Translations under genes and position numbers: made by a program
Assembly: GCA_035714085.1 (NCBI GenBank)
Contig: DASTMP010000362.1
Location: 1 to 64,000 of the forward strand
DNA: 64,000 bases
Direction: 5' to 3'
Source of the DNA: JAJVID01 sp035714085
Lineage (GTDB): Bacteria; Acidobacteriota; Blastocatellia; RBC074
The notes under the pieces: generated by a model
Seen by the model: the letters and a program-made list of their open reading frames with translations, nothing else
What the model was told of the DNA's origin: nothing
The model's database searches: none
Shown here: positions 1 through 12,284 of the stretch, piece by piece
How the letters are laid out: every line of letters starts with the position of its first letter
How positions within the stretch are numbered: the stretch's first letter is position 1

Positions 1-666
1 GCGCCGGCCCCACAATCTGGACAAAGTCAGCGCCATTTTTCGCTGTCACAACCCAATAATGACATTGAAAAATATCAAGCGCCGAAAGGCGCCGCTTAAC
101 CTGGAGTTAACCGCTCACTTTATTTGAAATTAAAAGCTTGAGACCTATTCAGATAGCCCGTTGGCAATGTGGTTAACAGTTAGACGTGACTTTATCCATT
201 CTGAGATCGGCGCGAGCGCCGATCTCAGAATGGATAAAGTCGAGCTTAGCAAACAGCGCGGTGATTGCGCTCGATGCGCGCCTATGAACAGCCTGGCGAG
301 GTAGTCGAATGCGCGCCATTAGGATACGCGCTGCGGTTTCCCGGCGGCGCTGGGAAAACCGTGATGCTTTTGCGAGAGCGGGGGGAGGTGGAGTGACCAT
401 CATCGGCGCGTGCGCAAGAAGACGAAAGAAGGTTGTCTTTACCGCCTGGCATGAGTCAGTCAAAGCCGCTAGCATTCAATCGGAGGCTATCTGTAAATAA
501 AGTGGATATTTGACCAGGAATCTATCAATTGGGACGAGTTATCGAACCTATACAAGTTAGCGCCACTCGGCGATAAAAAACCGTGGGACTTGAAAATTGC
601 GTTTTCAAATTTAGACAGCGATATCTGAAGTCGCCTGTCGTTCTCAAATAGGAGAGGAGATAAAGA
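1..666. other. Intergenic region without a convincing gene
   Basis: No open frame here has a credible protein: the overlapping frames at 173-500 on both strands are short, arginine-rich and lack a ribosome binding site. A small hairpin with a GAAA loop (stem 79-83 with 88-92) and the large palindrome at 188-241 are the only structures I see. The last 20 bases hold the ribosome binding site of the next gene (GGAGAGGAG just before 667). Confidence 0.5.
188..241. repeat. Perfect 26-bp inverted repeat with 2-base loop
   Basis: Arm 188-213 begins GACTTTATCCATTCTGAGAT and is the exact reverse complement of 216-241; only GA (214-215) separates the arms. There is no T-run after it, so it is not a classic intrinsic terminator. 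It could be a cruciform-forming site, a mobile-element remnant or a very stable RNA hairpin; nothing nearby decides between these. Confidence 0.85.
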
Positions 667-1035
667 ATGTCAGCGAAGAGTCCTGAAGAAATCTGCCAAC
701 TTTTCAAACAGTACATGGCCGAAGGCGATCTCGACTCATTACTTAGCGTCTATGATCCGGAAGCGGTCTTTCTGAATCGGTCAGGAGAAGTAAAGAAAGG
801 AGAGGCGCTGAGACAGGAGTTGGCTCCATTTGCGGCCGTGAAGGCGACCTTTGACTTCAACATCAAGCAGGTCATCCAGTCCGGCGACATCGCATTGATG
901 CACACCGAATGGAAGGTATCCTCGCCCGAGCCGATGTCCGTGTATGCGATTGAGGTTGCCCGCCGCCAACCGGACGGCTCGTGGCGCTGGCTTATCGGCG
1001 ATCCATTTACTGTGGGCAGGCGTGGCGCCTCCTGA
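667..1035 (+). CDS. SnoaL-like / NTF2-fold protein (DUF4440-type)
   Basis: A 122-residue protein of the size and pattern of the SnoaL-like NTF2-fold family: an N-terminal helix (residues 5-20) ending in a GDLDSLLSVYDPEAVF segment, then the strands FDFNIKQVIQSGDIALMHTEW and the C-terminal SWRWLIGDPF typical of DUF4440/SgcJ proteins. Members are small cone-shaped barrels, some enzymes and many of unknown substrate; no catalytic role can be read here. The ATG at 667 has a strong GGAGAGGAG site 8-9 bases upstream. There is no signal peptide, so it is probably cytoplasmic. The NmrA-type gene starts 217 bases downstream on the same strand; the two might be co-transcribed. Confidence 0.8.
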   Translation: MSAKSPEEICQLFKQYMAEGDLDSLLSVYDPEAVFLNRSGEVKKGEALRQELAPFAAVKATFDFNIKQVIQSGDIALMHTEWKVSSPEPMSVYAIEVARRQPDGSWRWLIGDPFTVGRRGAS

Positions 1036-1252
1036 GAAGGTGAGGTTATGCTTGATCAATTTCTTCACGCCGCTTGTTTAAGGGGTGGGAGAGCCTTGTC
1101 TGCATTGTTTTGTTTCATACTGCTTGTAGTTGGCGCGCATCAAGCGTAAGGTTCATTTTTTCATTTGTTGGCTTAGGTCACATGGGTGACGAATGTATAC
1201 GGCGGTCAAAAACTCGGACCCGGCTTGCGGGCGACAAACTAGGAGATTCATT

Positions 1253-2008
1253 TTGAAGATTGTGGTGATTGGCGGCAGCGGGCTCATCGGAAAAAAGCTC
1301 GTGAAAAATCTTCGTGAGCAGGGCCATGAGGTAGTGGCAGCCTCACCCTCCTCTGGCGTCAATACCCTCACTGGCGAGGGTTTGGCTGAAGCGCTTACAG
1401 GCGCTCAGGTCGTTGTTGACGTGGCGAACTCGCCTTCGTGGGAGGATAAGGCGGTTTTGGAGTTCTTCGAGACATCGGGGCGTAACCTCCTTGCCGCGGA
1501 AGCGACCGCTGGCGTGGGGCATCACGTTGCGCTGTCGGTTGTCGGAACCGATCGCCTTCTTGTAAGTGGGTACTTCCGCGCGAAGATGGCCCAGGAAAAC
1601 CTGATCAAGGCCTCCCCGATTCCCTACACGATAGTCCGCGCAACGCAGTTCTTCGAGTTCGTGGGCGGCATCGCCCAATCGGCCACCGATGGGCAAACGG
1701 TTCGGTTGTCATCTGCCCTTTTGCAGCCTATAGCTTCGGATGATGTCGCTGCCGTAATGGCCGATATCGCAGTCAAGGAACCGGTGAACGGCATGGTCGA
1801 GCTAGCGGGTCCCCAACTGATACCTCTCGACGAACTTGTGCGACAATTCTTCCGCGCAACCGGAGACGCGCGGAAGGTGACCACAGACGTCCACGCGCTC
1901 TACTTCGGCATAGAGTTGAACGATCAGAGCCTCACCCCTGGCGATAACCCACGCATCGGCCCGACGCGTTTTGAGGACTGGCTCAGCCGCACTATATCTC
2001 AGGGATAA
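1253..2008 (+). CDS. NmrA-like NAD(P)-binding (atypical SDR) protein
   Basis: A Rossmann-fold protein with the glycine-rich dinucleotide motif at its extreme N-terminus (VVIGGSGLIGKKLVKNLREQ), followed by GHEVVAASPSSGVNTLTGEG and an ALTGAQVVVDVAN strand, as in NmrA/atypical SDR proteins that act as NAD(P)-dependent reductases or redox sensors. The SYFRAKMAQENLI and IVRATQFFEF segments replace the classical YxxxK region. I place the start at TTG 1253 because AGGAG (1241-1245) lies 7 bases upstream and the Rossmann motif then begins at residue 3; the open frame runs further up to 1193 but adds only an unlikely tail. Length is then 251 residues. Substrate unknown. Confidence 0.85.
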   Translation: MKIVVIGGSGLIGKKLVKNLREQGHEVVAASPSSGVNTLTGEGLAEALTGAQVVVDVANSPSWEDKAVLEFFETSGRNLLAAEATAGVGHHVALSVVGTDRLLVSGYFRAKMAQENLIKASPIPYTIVRATQFFEFVGGIAQSATDGQTVRLSSALLQPIASDDVAAVMADIAVKEPVNGMVELAGPQLIPLDELVRQFFRATGDARKVTTDVHALYFGIELNDQSLTPGDNPRIGPTRFEDWLSRTISQG

Positions 2009-2082
2009 GTCATCCCGGTGGCCAAGGAGCCTGCTGCGTGGACTTGACCGGAACACGCTATACTCAAGCCGGTTTCCGTCTG

Positions 2083-2643
2083 TTACCGCCCGCGGTAACC
2101 ATTATATTGACGGTAGCCGCTGAAGTACCCCTGATAGAATCCTTCGCGGTAAGCGGCATTGCCGCTTCGGTAATGGCTGGAGTTGTTGGGGTCAGCGATT
2201 CTGCGAGTCTGCGCATCTTCCCGTCCCCTATTCAACCCGTCGCGATAGCCTTTCTGTTCCTCGCCGCTGTTCCGGTTATTGCCGTAGTAACCGTAATTTC
2301 GGTAGGTATACGGAGAGGCACGGTATATCCGGCGCTGGCGTTCCAGCAAGGCGCGTTGCCGTTCGCGTTCTCGCTCGCGCTCGCGCTCCAGTTCCCAGGC
2401 GCGCCTTTGTTCGTGGTCACGCCACTCCTCGTGGTTGCGCTGCGCATCTCGTCGCCAGGTTTCATGCCTTTCCTGCTGCTTGTCTCGATGGATTTCCTGT
2501 CGAACCTGACGTTCCGTGTGGCGCTCATTACGTTGAGATTGACGATTACGCCAATCCTGCGATTGAGCTGTTAACCCAGGAATAATCAAACTTATCCCTA
2601 GGGATAACCACAGGACACACCTCTTGAAATGTTGAGTGTTCAT
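2083..2643 (-). CDS. Secreted Arg/Glu-rich protein of unknown function
   Basis: From the ATG at 2643 the protein begins with a clear signal peptide (MNTQHFKRCVLWLSLGISLI then a TAQSQ cleavage region). The mature part is extremely charged: residues 30-100 are rich in Arg, Glu, Gln and His, including an ERERERERER run, and the C-terminal 80 residues are rich in Tyr, Asn and Gly with a YREGFYQGYFSGYRQYNGYR tail. I do not recognise a functional domain. The frame stays open to 2712, but the best Shine-Dalgarno-like motif (AGGAGG at 2674-2679) is about 30 bases from ATG 2643, so the start is uncertain. The opposite-strand frame is an artefact of the repetitive codons. Likely periplasmic or surface. 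Confidence 0.6.
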   Translation of the reverse strand: MNTQHFKRCVLWLSLGISLIIPGLTAQSQDWRNRQSQRNERHTERQVRQEIHRDKQQERHETWRRDAQRNHEEWRDHEQRRAWELERERERERERQRALLERQRRIYRASPYTYRNYGYYGNNRNSGEEQKGYRDGLNRGREDAQTRRIADPNNSSHYRSGNAAYREGFYQGYFSGYRQYNGYRGR

Positions 2644-3034
2644 CTTTAGATTCGCCCGAATTCGAATTTCAGGCCTCCTTTCATGTATATGAAGGCCTTT
2701 ATTAGATCGCAATGAGGCAATTTATTCAACCATTGATATGTATCCCTTCGTTGAGCGGGCGTGATGTCGGAAGAGGTCCGCAGGAAGCGCGTGGCTCAAG
2801 TCAAGACTCGTCGATACTGTTGGCGAATGCGCGTCAAGAACGCGAGAGATAACATCAAACGCGATGCTGCGCTAGAGATGGTGGAGGCCCTCCGAAGTCG
2901 GTTTGCTGGAGCAGGCTTCAAACAACCATAAGCTGCTTTGGTCAAAAGCCGGGGTGGTGAGCGTTATGAAAAAGGCGCGACTTGATCGCGTCATGTGTCG
3001 ATCAAGGCCGGTGTATGTCGTCTCCGCTGTTCTG
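2644..3034. other. Intergenic region, nothing recognised
   Basis: This stretch separates two minus-strand genes. I see no credible coding frame, no hairpin followed by a T-run and no RNA gene. The base composition is more AT-rich than the flanking pump gene. Confidence 0.4.
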
Positions 3035-6130
<3,096 letters not shown>

Positions 6131-6252
6131 CGCCTTTTTCTCCTATCATCATCTGCGGTGTGGAATTTGCGCCGGACGCGTTTCGCCCTGGCGAGGCGAG
6201 CATGGCGGCACAACGGTTTTTTAGCAAGCGCCACGACCCTTGGACATGTTTA

Positions 6253-6280
6253 TTGGCGCACAGACGCATTGTGCTATCAT
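6253..6280 (+). promoter_or_regulatory. Possible sigma-70-like promoter for the GH172 gene
   Basis: TTGGCG (6253-6258) and TATCAT (6275-6280) are separated by 16 bases in the divergent intergenic region, pointing toward the gene at 6396. This is a consensus match by eye only; the promoter consensus of this lineage is not established from this window. Confidence 0.25.
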
Positions 6281-6316
6281 CCCGCGCATCAACATACACA
6301 ACAGGGCTCTGATTAC

Positions 6317-6368
6317 CGTTTAGGCCACTATGCCGCTTTGCCATCCCATACACGCAATGGCCTAAACG
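6317..6368 (+). promoter_or_regulatory. 11-bp inverted repeat in the leader of the GH172 gene
   Basis: CGTTTAGGCCA (6317-6327) is repeated exactly as its complement TGGCCTAAACG (6358-6368), 30 bases apart. It ends 27 bases before the ATG at 6396, just ahead of the TAGGAG ribosome binding site. It could be an operator pair for a sugar-responsive repressor or an mRNA hairpin; no regulator gene is adjacent. Confidence 0.5.
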
Positions 6369-6395
6369 ACGATCAAAATCTATAGGAGAAAGGCC

Positions 6396-7595
6396 ATGAA
6401 AAGAGATTGGATTCACTGGGCGCGTCGCGCCTTCCTCAAAGACTTCACCATGCTTGGCGGAGCGACTGTCGCGGCGGCTCTTCCGTCGGCGTCGTCTCAC
6501 GCTCAGGAGCAGGGCCGGGGCCAGCAGCCGAGCTATGACTTCCTCCCCTGGTACGCGCGCCGCCAGAATTACCGCTCGCTCAAGCAGTCGAGCTACGACC
6601 TGACCGGCGGCAATAGCGACCGCTGGCCCATTGCGCCGGGCCAGGCGCAGGAGGTCTATAACCAGAAAGGCCCCGGCGTGATTACGCACATCTGGTTCAC
6701 CGTCGCCGCACAGAGCCAGAATTACCTGAAGGAGTTGACGCTGCGCGCCTGGTGGGACGACGAGGAGCATCCGAGCATCGAGACGCCGCTCGGCGACTTC
6801 TTCGGCCTGAACTTGGGCCAGAACTTCATCTACCAGTCAGCCTTCCTCAACTGTTCCGCCATTCGCGCGCTGAACTGCTACTTGCCGATGCCGTACCGCC
6901 GGGCTGCGCGGATGACCGTCACCAACGAGGGCTCGCAACCGGTCGGCTCGTTCTATTCCAACATTGATTTTCAGAGCGTGCCGTCGCTCCCCGACGACGC
7001 GCTCTACCTCCACGCATCATACAATCAGGCGGCGCCCAACACGTCTTCGGACAACGACTGGAAGAACAACGGCGACGCGAACAAGTTGAAGAATCCTGAT
7101 GGCAAACAGAATTATGTCTTCGCCGAAGCGCGCGGCGCAGGTCACCTCTTCGGCGTCACGCTCGGCATCTGGCAGAACCAGGATTACTGGGCGGGCGAGG
7201 GCGACGACATGATCTACATCGATGACGAGACCAAGCCCATCATCATTGGCACTGGATCAGAAGACTACCTGTGCGGCGCATGGAATTTCGGCGGGATGGC
7301 TGGGGCGACTCCTTTTGCGCACCTATACAACGGAGCGCCTTACATCCTGGGTCAGGAGCGCGTCGGTGGACGCTACGTCTGTTACCGCTGGCATGCCGAC
7401 AATCCGGTGACGTTCACGAAGTACATGCGACACACGATGGAGCACGGCCATGCGAACCACCGAGCGGACAACTTCTACTCGTGTTGTTACTGGTACCAGA
7501 CCGAGCCGCACATGAAGTTCCCGGCGCTGGCCCCTGTCGATAAGCGCATCCCCAGGGTCTATGCCGTCGAAGCGCAAGGCGCAGTCAAACCCTGA
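6396..7595 (+). CDS. Secreted GH172 (DUF2961) glycoside hydrolase
   Basis: The protein is a DUF2961 member, now classed as GH172, a family of enzymes acting on fructofuranosides or D-arabinofuranosides. Visible hallmarks are the core VYNQKGPGVITHIWFTVA, LRAWWDDEEHPSIETPLGDFFG and the IIGTGSEDYLCGAWNFGG loop. An N-terminal twin-arginine signal (RRAFLK at residues 10-15 followed by a hydrophobic GGATVAAALPSAS segment) indicates export of the folded enzyme. The ATG follows AGGAGAAAGGCC. Length of 399 residues fits the family. The DUF1549/DUF1553 gene begins only 5 bases after the stop and is probably translationally coupled. Exact substrate is unknown. Confidence 0.88.
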   Translation: MKRDWIHWARRAFLKDFTMLGGATVAAALPSASSHAQEQGRGQQPSYDFLPWYARRQNYRSLKQSSYDLTGGNSDRWPIAPGQAQEVYNQKGPGVITHIWFTVAAQSQNYLKELTLRAWWDDEEHPSIETPLGDFFGLNLGQNFIYQSAFLNCSAIRALNCYLPMPYRRAARMTVTNEGSQPVGSFYSNIDFQSVPSLPDDALYLHASYNQAAPNTSSDNDWKNNGDANKLKNPDGKQNYVFAEARGAGHLFGVTLGIWQNQDYWAGEGDDMIYIDDETKPIIIGTGSEDYLCGAWNFGGMAGATPFAHLYNGAPYILGQERVGGRYVCYRWHADNPVTFTKYMRHTMEHGHANHRADNFYSCCYWYQTEPHMKFPALAPVDKRIPRVYAVEAQGAVKP

Positions 7596-7600
7596 ATGAT

Positions 7601-10549
7601 ATGAAATCAAGACAACCAGCTTCACGCCAACGTTGGCTCAAGGTATCGCTGCTCTTGGCGGCCCCGGTGGCCTCCCTGGCCTCGAATGTTTTCTCCGCCG
7701 CCGAACCGGTGCGCTTTGGCCGAGATGTCTTGCCAATTCTTTCCGCGAACTGTTTTGCATGCCACGGCCCGGATGAAAAGAACCGCAAGGCAGGATTGCG
7801 TCTTGATTTAGAGGCGAACGCAAAAGCAACCCGCCGGAGAGGCGCGCCCATCGCGCCCGGAGAGCCGGAAAAGAGTTTGATCATTGCGCGGCTGACCAGC
7901 GCTGATCCGGACGTCGTGATGCCTCCACCGAGCGCGCACAGGCAGGTCAAGCCGGAGCAGATTGAGACGCTGCGCCGATGGATCGCCGAGGGCGCGAAAT
8001 GGGGCCGGCACTGGTCGTTCGAGCCGCTGCGGAAGCCTGTGATTGCAAGCGAGCGACGCCCTGTGGACGCATTGGTGAGCGCGGCCCTGGCAAAGAAGGG
8101 GCTCGCGCTCCGTGCGCCCGCTGCGCCACAAACGCTGACGCGCCGTTTATGGCTCGACCTCATCGGATTGCCGCCCACGCCGGAAATCGCCGACAAATTC
8201 GCCGCCGATCGGTCGCCCGCAGCGTACGAACGGATGGTGGACGAGTTGCTGAAAAAGCCTCAGTTCGGCGAGCACTGGGCGCGGATGTGGCTGGACCTGG
8301 CCCGTTACGCGGACACAAAAGGATATGAGAAGGATCGCGGTCGCACAATGTGGCCGTACCGCGATTGGGTCGTGAACGCGCTCAACGCCGACATGCCGCT
8401 CGACCGTTTCACCACGGAGCAACTGGCAGGCGATCTGCTGCCCAATCCTACCCAGCAACAATTGATCGCCACTGCATTTCATCGCAACACAATGTCCAAT
8501 GACGAGGGCGGCACGGACGACGAAGAATTTCGAGTGGCGGCGGTCAAAGATCGTGTAGATACGACGGCCCAGGTCTGGATGGGACTCACAATGGGTTGCG
8601 CGAAATGCCATACGCACAAATACGACCCGATCTCGCAGGCCGAGTATTACAGCTTCTACGCGCTCTTCAATCAGACCGAAGACGCCGACCGCTATGACGA
8701 CGCCCCCACGATGGAAGTCCTCTCGCCCGCGGATCAGGATGAACGAACCCGATTGCAGGCGCTTGTGCAAACGCTCAGCGGCAAGCTGACTTCGCTGGAA
8801 GAGGCCGCCGACCGGGACTATGAAGCAGAGGGGCGCAAATGGCGCGTGGCCGAGGTGGTGGAGGCCGTTTCCAAAGGCGGCGCGACGCTCACCGCGCAAA
8901 AGGACGGCGTAGTGACCGTCAGCGGCAAAGCGCCGCAGGAAGACACCTACATCGTGACGCTCGAGGGCGCCGAGGGGACGCATACGGCGCTGCGCTTTGA
9001 GGCTCTGCCGGAAAAACTCAGCAGCGGCGAACTCGCGGTCGGACGCAATGGGGCAGACCCGAATTTTGTGTTGTCAGAATTGACAGTAGAGTCGCTCGAC
9101 GAGACTCTCTGGCGCCCATTGAAGTTGACCGGCGCGCGAGCGGATTTCGCGCAGGACGGTAAGCCTATTGCCGCGGCGATTGACGGCGATGAGAAGACCG
9201 GTTGGGCCGTCGGCCCCCGCACGCGCGAACGGCACGCCGCGTTATTCAACTTCGCCGACCCGCTACGCCTGAAGACGAGCGCGAAGCTGCGCGTGACCCT
9301 CTCTCAACAGGCTGGCGAAGTCCTCACGCTCCGTCGTTTCCGTCTTTCGACCAGTGACGCTGATCCAGCCGTCTTGCAACCGAGGGCGGATGCGCAGGAG
9401 ATTCGCAAGCTGCGCGACGATCTCGCCGGCGCTTACCAGGCGCAGAAAAATTTCAACGAAAACATCGTTCGGCTGCCGTTGATGCGTGAACTCGCCCCGG
9501 ACAAGCGGCGCGAAACGAAAATTCACCGGCGCGGCAATTTTCTCGATCAAGGCGATCCAGTCACGCCGGGCGTGCCTGCCGCCTTCCACAACTTCCCCGA
9601 CGGAGCGCCTCTCAATCGTCTTGGCCTCGCGCAGTGGCTGGTCAGCCGCGACAATCCGCTCACGCCGCGCGTGTGGGCCAACCGCATCTGGGCGCGGCTT
9701 TTCGGCATCGGCGTCGTCGAGACCGAAGAGGATTTTGGCGCGCAAGGCTCCGCGCCAGCGAACCCGGATCTGTTGGACTGGCTCGCGGCTGAATACCGCG
9801 ATAACGGTTGGTCGTTGAAGAAACTGATCAAGACTATTGTGATGAGCGACACTTATCGTCAGGCTTCGGAGATCACGCCCGCATTGCGCGATGCTGACCC
9901 GCGCAACCTGATTCAATCTCGCGGCGCGCGATTCCGGCTCAGCGCCGAAGTGGTTCGCGATCAGGCGCTCGCCGTCGGCGGTTTGCTTTCGGCGAAAATG
10001 GGCGGTCCGCCCGTAATGCCGCCGCAGCCCGCTGGTTTGTGGCGTTCGACCTACAGCGGCAAGACATGGGTGGACGCGGAGGGCGAAGATCGGTTCCGCC
10101 GCGGCCTCTATACATATCTCAAGCGCACAACGCCGTATCCTTCGATGGTGACCTTCGACGGCGGCAGCGGCGAGGTTTGCCAAATTCGCCGCATCCGCAC
10201 CAACACGCCGCTTCAGGCGCTTGTCACGTTGAACGATCCGGTTTATCTGGAAGCCGCGGCGGGGCTTGCGCGGCGGATGATTGAGGAGGCTGAGACCACG
10301 ACTTCACGCGCCGCGCATGGGCTAAGGCTGGCGCTGATTCGTCCACTGCGTAAGGGCGAGACTGCGCCCCTCATCGCGTTGCAGAAAGAAGCGCAAAAGG
10401 CTTTCGAGGCCGCGCCGGAGAAGGCGGACGCGCTGCTTAAGTCTTCTCGCGCGACTGAACCGAAAGGCGTCAGTAAATCTGCCTTCGCCGCGTGGATTGT
10501 GACCGCAAGCGCGATCCTGAATCTCGATGAATTTTTGAGCAGGAACTGA
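7601..10549 (+). CDS. PSD1/DUF1549/DUF1553 secreted cytochrome-like protein
   Basis: This 982-residue exported protein has the order known from planctomycetes and acidobacteria: signal peptide (residues 9-30), a planctomycete cytochrome c domain (PSCyt1) with a CFACH heme motif at residues 51-55, DUF1549 ending in a second CxxCH (CAKCH at 333-337, followed by THKYDPISQAEYY), an intervening beta-rich region, and DUF1553 (NPLTPRVWANRIWARLFG to the end). Such proteins are found next to DUF1501 partners and are usually thought to act in extracellular oxidative breakdown of carbohydrates, though no reaction is proven to my knowledge. It lies 5 bases behind the GH172 gene and upstream of the DUF1501 gene, which supports one functional cluster. 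Confidence 0.92.
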   Translation: MKSRQPASRQRWLKVSLLLAAPVASLASNVFSAAEPVRFGRDVLPILSANCFACHGPDEKNRKAGLRLDLEANAKATRRRGAPIAPGEPEKSLIIARLTSADPDVVMPPPSAHRQVKPEQIETLRRWIAEGAKWGRHWSFEPLRKPVIASERRPVDALVSAALAKKGLALRAPAAPQTLTRRLWLDLIGLPPTPEIADKFAADRSPAAYERMVDELLKKPQFGEHWARMWLDLARYADTKGYEKDRGRTMWPYRDWVVNALNADMPLDRFTTEQLAGDLLPNPTQQQLIATAFHRNTMSNDEGGTDDEEFRVAAVKDRVDTTAQVWMGLTMGCAKCHTHKYDPISQAEYYSFYALFNQTEDADRYDDAPTMEVLSPADQDERTRLQALVQTLSGKLTSLEEAADRDYEAEGRKWRVAEVVEAVSKGGATLTAQKDGVVTVSGKAPQEDTYIVTLEGAEGTHTALRFEALPEKLSSGELAVGRNGADPNFVLSELTVESLDETLWRPLKLTGARADFAQDGKPIAAAIDGDEKTGWAVGPRTRERHAALFNFADPLRLKTSAKLRVTLSQQAGEVLTLRRFRLSTSDADPAVLQPRADAQEIRKLRDDLAGAYQAQKNFNENIVRLPLMRELAPDKRRETKIHRRGNFLDQGDPVTPGVPAAFHNFPDGAPLNRLGLAQWLVSRDNPLTPRVWANRIWARLFGIGVVETEEDFGAQGSAPANPDLLDWLAAEYRDNGWSLKKLIKTIVMSDTYRQASEITPALRDADPRNLIQSRGARFRLSAEVVRDQALAVGGLLSAKMGGPPVMPPQPAGLWRSTYSGKTWVDAEGEDRFRRGLYTYLKRTTPYPSMVTFDGGSGEVCQIRRIRTNTPLQALVTLNDPVYLEAAAGLARRMIEEAETTTSRAAHGLRLALIRPLRKGETAPLIALQKEAQKAFEAAPEKADALLKSSRATEPKGVSKSAFAAWIVTASAILNLDEFLSRN

Positions 10550-10610
10550 CAGAAAAATGGGGGCGGAAAAACAACAGCAGAAACTGACAGGAAAATGAGA
10601 GCAGAAACAT
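10544..10610 (+). repeat. Imperfect 29-bp direct repeat
   Basis: AACTGACAGAAAAATGGGGG at 10544 recurs 38 bases later as AACTGACAGGAAAATGAGAG at 10582; the two copies match over about 22 of 29 positions. A related ACAGAAAA motif pair with G-rich spacer occurs at 43482-43504. These look like a short dispersed repeat family. Confidence 0.55.
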
Positions 10611-10659
10611 GCTTTATCCTTTTTCTTATTTTTTCCGCCAGCCGTATACGCATTAAGCT

Positions 10660-12201
10660 ATGAACCAACAACTTCAAGACACACGCTCCATCACACGTCG
10701 CCATTTCTTTCAGACGGCCGGTCTCGGCTTCGGCGCAATAGCATTGCAATCGTTGCTCGTCCGCGACGGCGTTTTGGCGCAGAGCGCAAATCCGCTGGCG
10801 CCCAAACCGCCGATGTTCGAGCCAAAAGCCAAGCGTGTTATTTATCTGCACATGGCTGGGGCGCCGTCGCAGCTTGAGTTGTTTGAGCACAAGCCGGACC
10901 TTCAGAAGCTGCATATGAAGGATTGTCCGCCTTCGTTCCTCGAAGGCAAACGCTTCGCTTTTATCAAAGGCGTGCCGAAGATTCTCGCCGGACAATTCCG
11001 GTTCGAGCGTCACGGCCAGAGTGGGCAATGGATCAGCGAATTGCTGCCGCACTTCGCGAAAGTGGTGGATAAGACCTGTGTGATTCGCACAGTCCAGACC
11101 GATCAGTTCAACCACGCGCCGGCGCAACTCTTTGCGCATACCGGCTCGCCGCGTCTGGGCGCAGCATCGATGGGATCGTGGATTACTTACGGATTGGGCA
11201 GTGTGAACGAGAACCTGCCCGGTTTCGTCGTTCTCCTCTCCGGCGGCAAGACTCCCGATGGCGGCAAATCGCTCTGGGGATCGGGCTTCTTGCCCGGCGT
11301 GTATCAAGGCGTGCAGTGCGCCGCCACGGGCGACCCGGTGCTCTACCTTGGCAATCCAGCGGGATTCGACCGCAGTCTGCGCCGCCGGATGTTGGACGCG
11401 CTTGCGCGGATGAACGACTCCGAGTATCGCCGGAGTGGCGACAGCGAAACGCTCACGCGCATAGCGCAATACGAACTCGCGTATCGTATGCAAATGTCCG
11501 TGCCCGAAGTGATGGACATCTCGAAAGAACCGCAGAGCATTCTTGATTTGTATGGGGCAAAGCCCGGCTTCGTCTCACAAGCCGAAAGCGCCGAAGACCC
11601 GCGCATCTTCTACAAAGGCGACGATCCGACTTTCGCCAACAACTGTCTGCTCGCGCGGCGCTTGATCGAAAACGGCGTGCGCTTTGTGCAGTTGTATGAT
11701 TGGGGGTGGGATCATCACGGCTCCTCGCCTGGAGAAAGCATAGACGAAACGCTACCCATCAAGTGCCAACAAACCGACCGCGCCATCGCCGGGTTGCTCA
11801 TTGACCTTGAACAGCGCGGCTTGCTGAATGAGACGCTGGTCGTCTGGGGAGGCGAATTCGGGCGCACGCCGATGATGCAGAACAACGTTCGCAGCGAATT
11901 GAAAAAAGGCTTCATCGGCCGCGACCACCATACATACGCCTTCACGATGTGGCTGGCCGGCGGCGGCGTGAAAGGCGGTCTCGCGTTAGGCGCAACCGAC
12001 GAGTTCGGCTACTACCCTGTGGAAAACCCGGTGAGCATCCGCGACCTGCAAGCCACGATCCAACACGTTCTCGGTCTTGACCCATATCGTTTCAGCTATC
12101 CCTGGCAGGGCTTGAACAACCGCCTGATCGGGCCAACGGACGAAGGGAGAGCGCTGAAGGAAATCCTGGCGGCGGCTTCTCCATCTAAATCGCTACGCTG
12201 A
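10660..12201 (+). CDS. DUF1501 protein (sulfatase/phosphatase-like fold), Tat-exported
   Basis: A 513-residue DUF1501 protein. The N-terminus has a twin-arginine signal (TRRHFFQTAGLGFG). The body carries the family landmarks: IYLHMAGAPSQLELFEHKP, QLYDWGWDHHG, TDRAIAGLLIDLEQRGLLNE and VVWGGEFGRTPM, which resemble the metal-binding architecture of the alkaline phosphatase/sulfatase superfamily. DUF1501 genes regularly follow DUF1549/DUF1553 genes, as here, and the pair is presumed to cooperate in the periplasm or outside the cell. Reaction unknown. There is no obvious ribosome binding site before the ATG. Confidence 0.9.
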   Translation: MNQQLQDTRSITRRHFFQTAGLGFGAIALQSLLVRDGVLAQSANPLAPKPPMFEPKAKRVIYLHMAGAPSQLELFEHKPDLQKLHMKDCPPSFLEGKRFAFIKGVPKILAGQFRFERHGQSGQWISELLPHFAKVVDKTCVIRTVQTDQFNHAPAQLFAHTGSPRLGAASMGSWITYGLGSVNENLPGFVVLLSGGKTPDGGKSLWGSGFLPGVYQGVQCAATGDPVLYLGNPAGFDRSLRRRMLDALARMNDSEYRRSGDSETLTRIAQYELAYRMQMSVPEVMDISKEPQSILDLYGAKPGFVSQAESAEDPRIFYKGDDPTFANNCLLARRLIENGVRFVQLYDWGWDHHGSSPGESIDETLPIKCQQTDRAIAGLLIDLEQRGLLNETLVVWGGEFGRTPMMQNNVRSELKKGFIGRDHHTYAFTMWLAGGGVKGGLALGATDEFGYYPVENPVSIRDLQATIQHVLGLDPYRFSYPWQGLNNRLIGPTDEGRALKEILAAASPSKSLR

Positions 12202-12284
12202 CGCTCCGCGGTACATTTTATTGAAGGGCGAAGCCAGCTGATCTATTATTGTCGAGCCCTCTTACATCGAATCAACCGGACCTA

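Noticed and set aside
173..500. Overlapping short frames on both strands
   Set aside because: Arg-rich, no ribosome binding site, no recognisable protein pattern.
2038..2574. 178-codon hydrophobic frame on the plus strand
   Set aside because: It is the complement of the Arg/Glu-rich secreted protein; the minus-strand frame has a signal peptide and organised composition, so the plus frame is a shadow.
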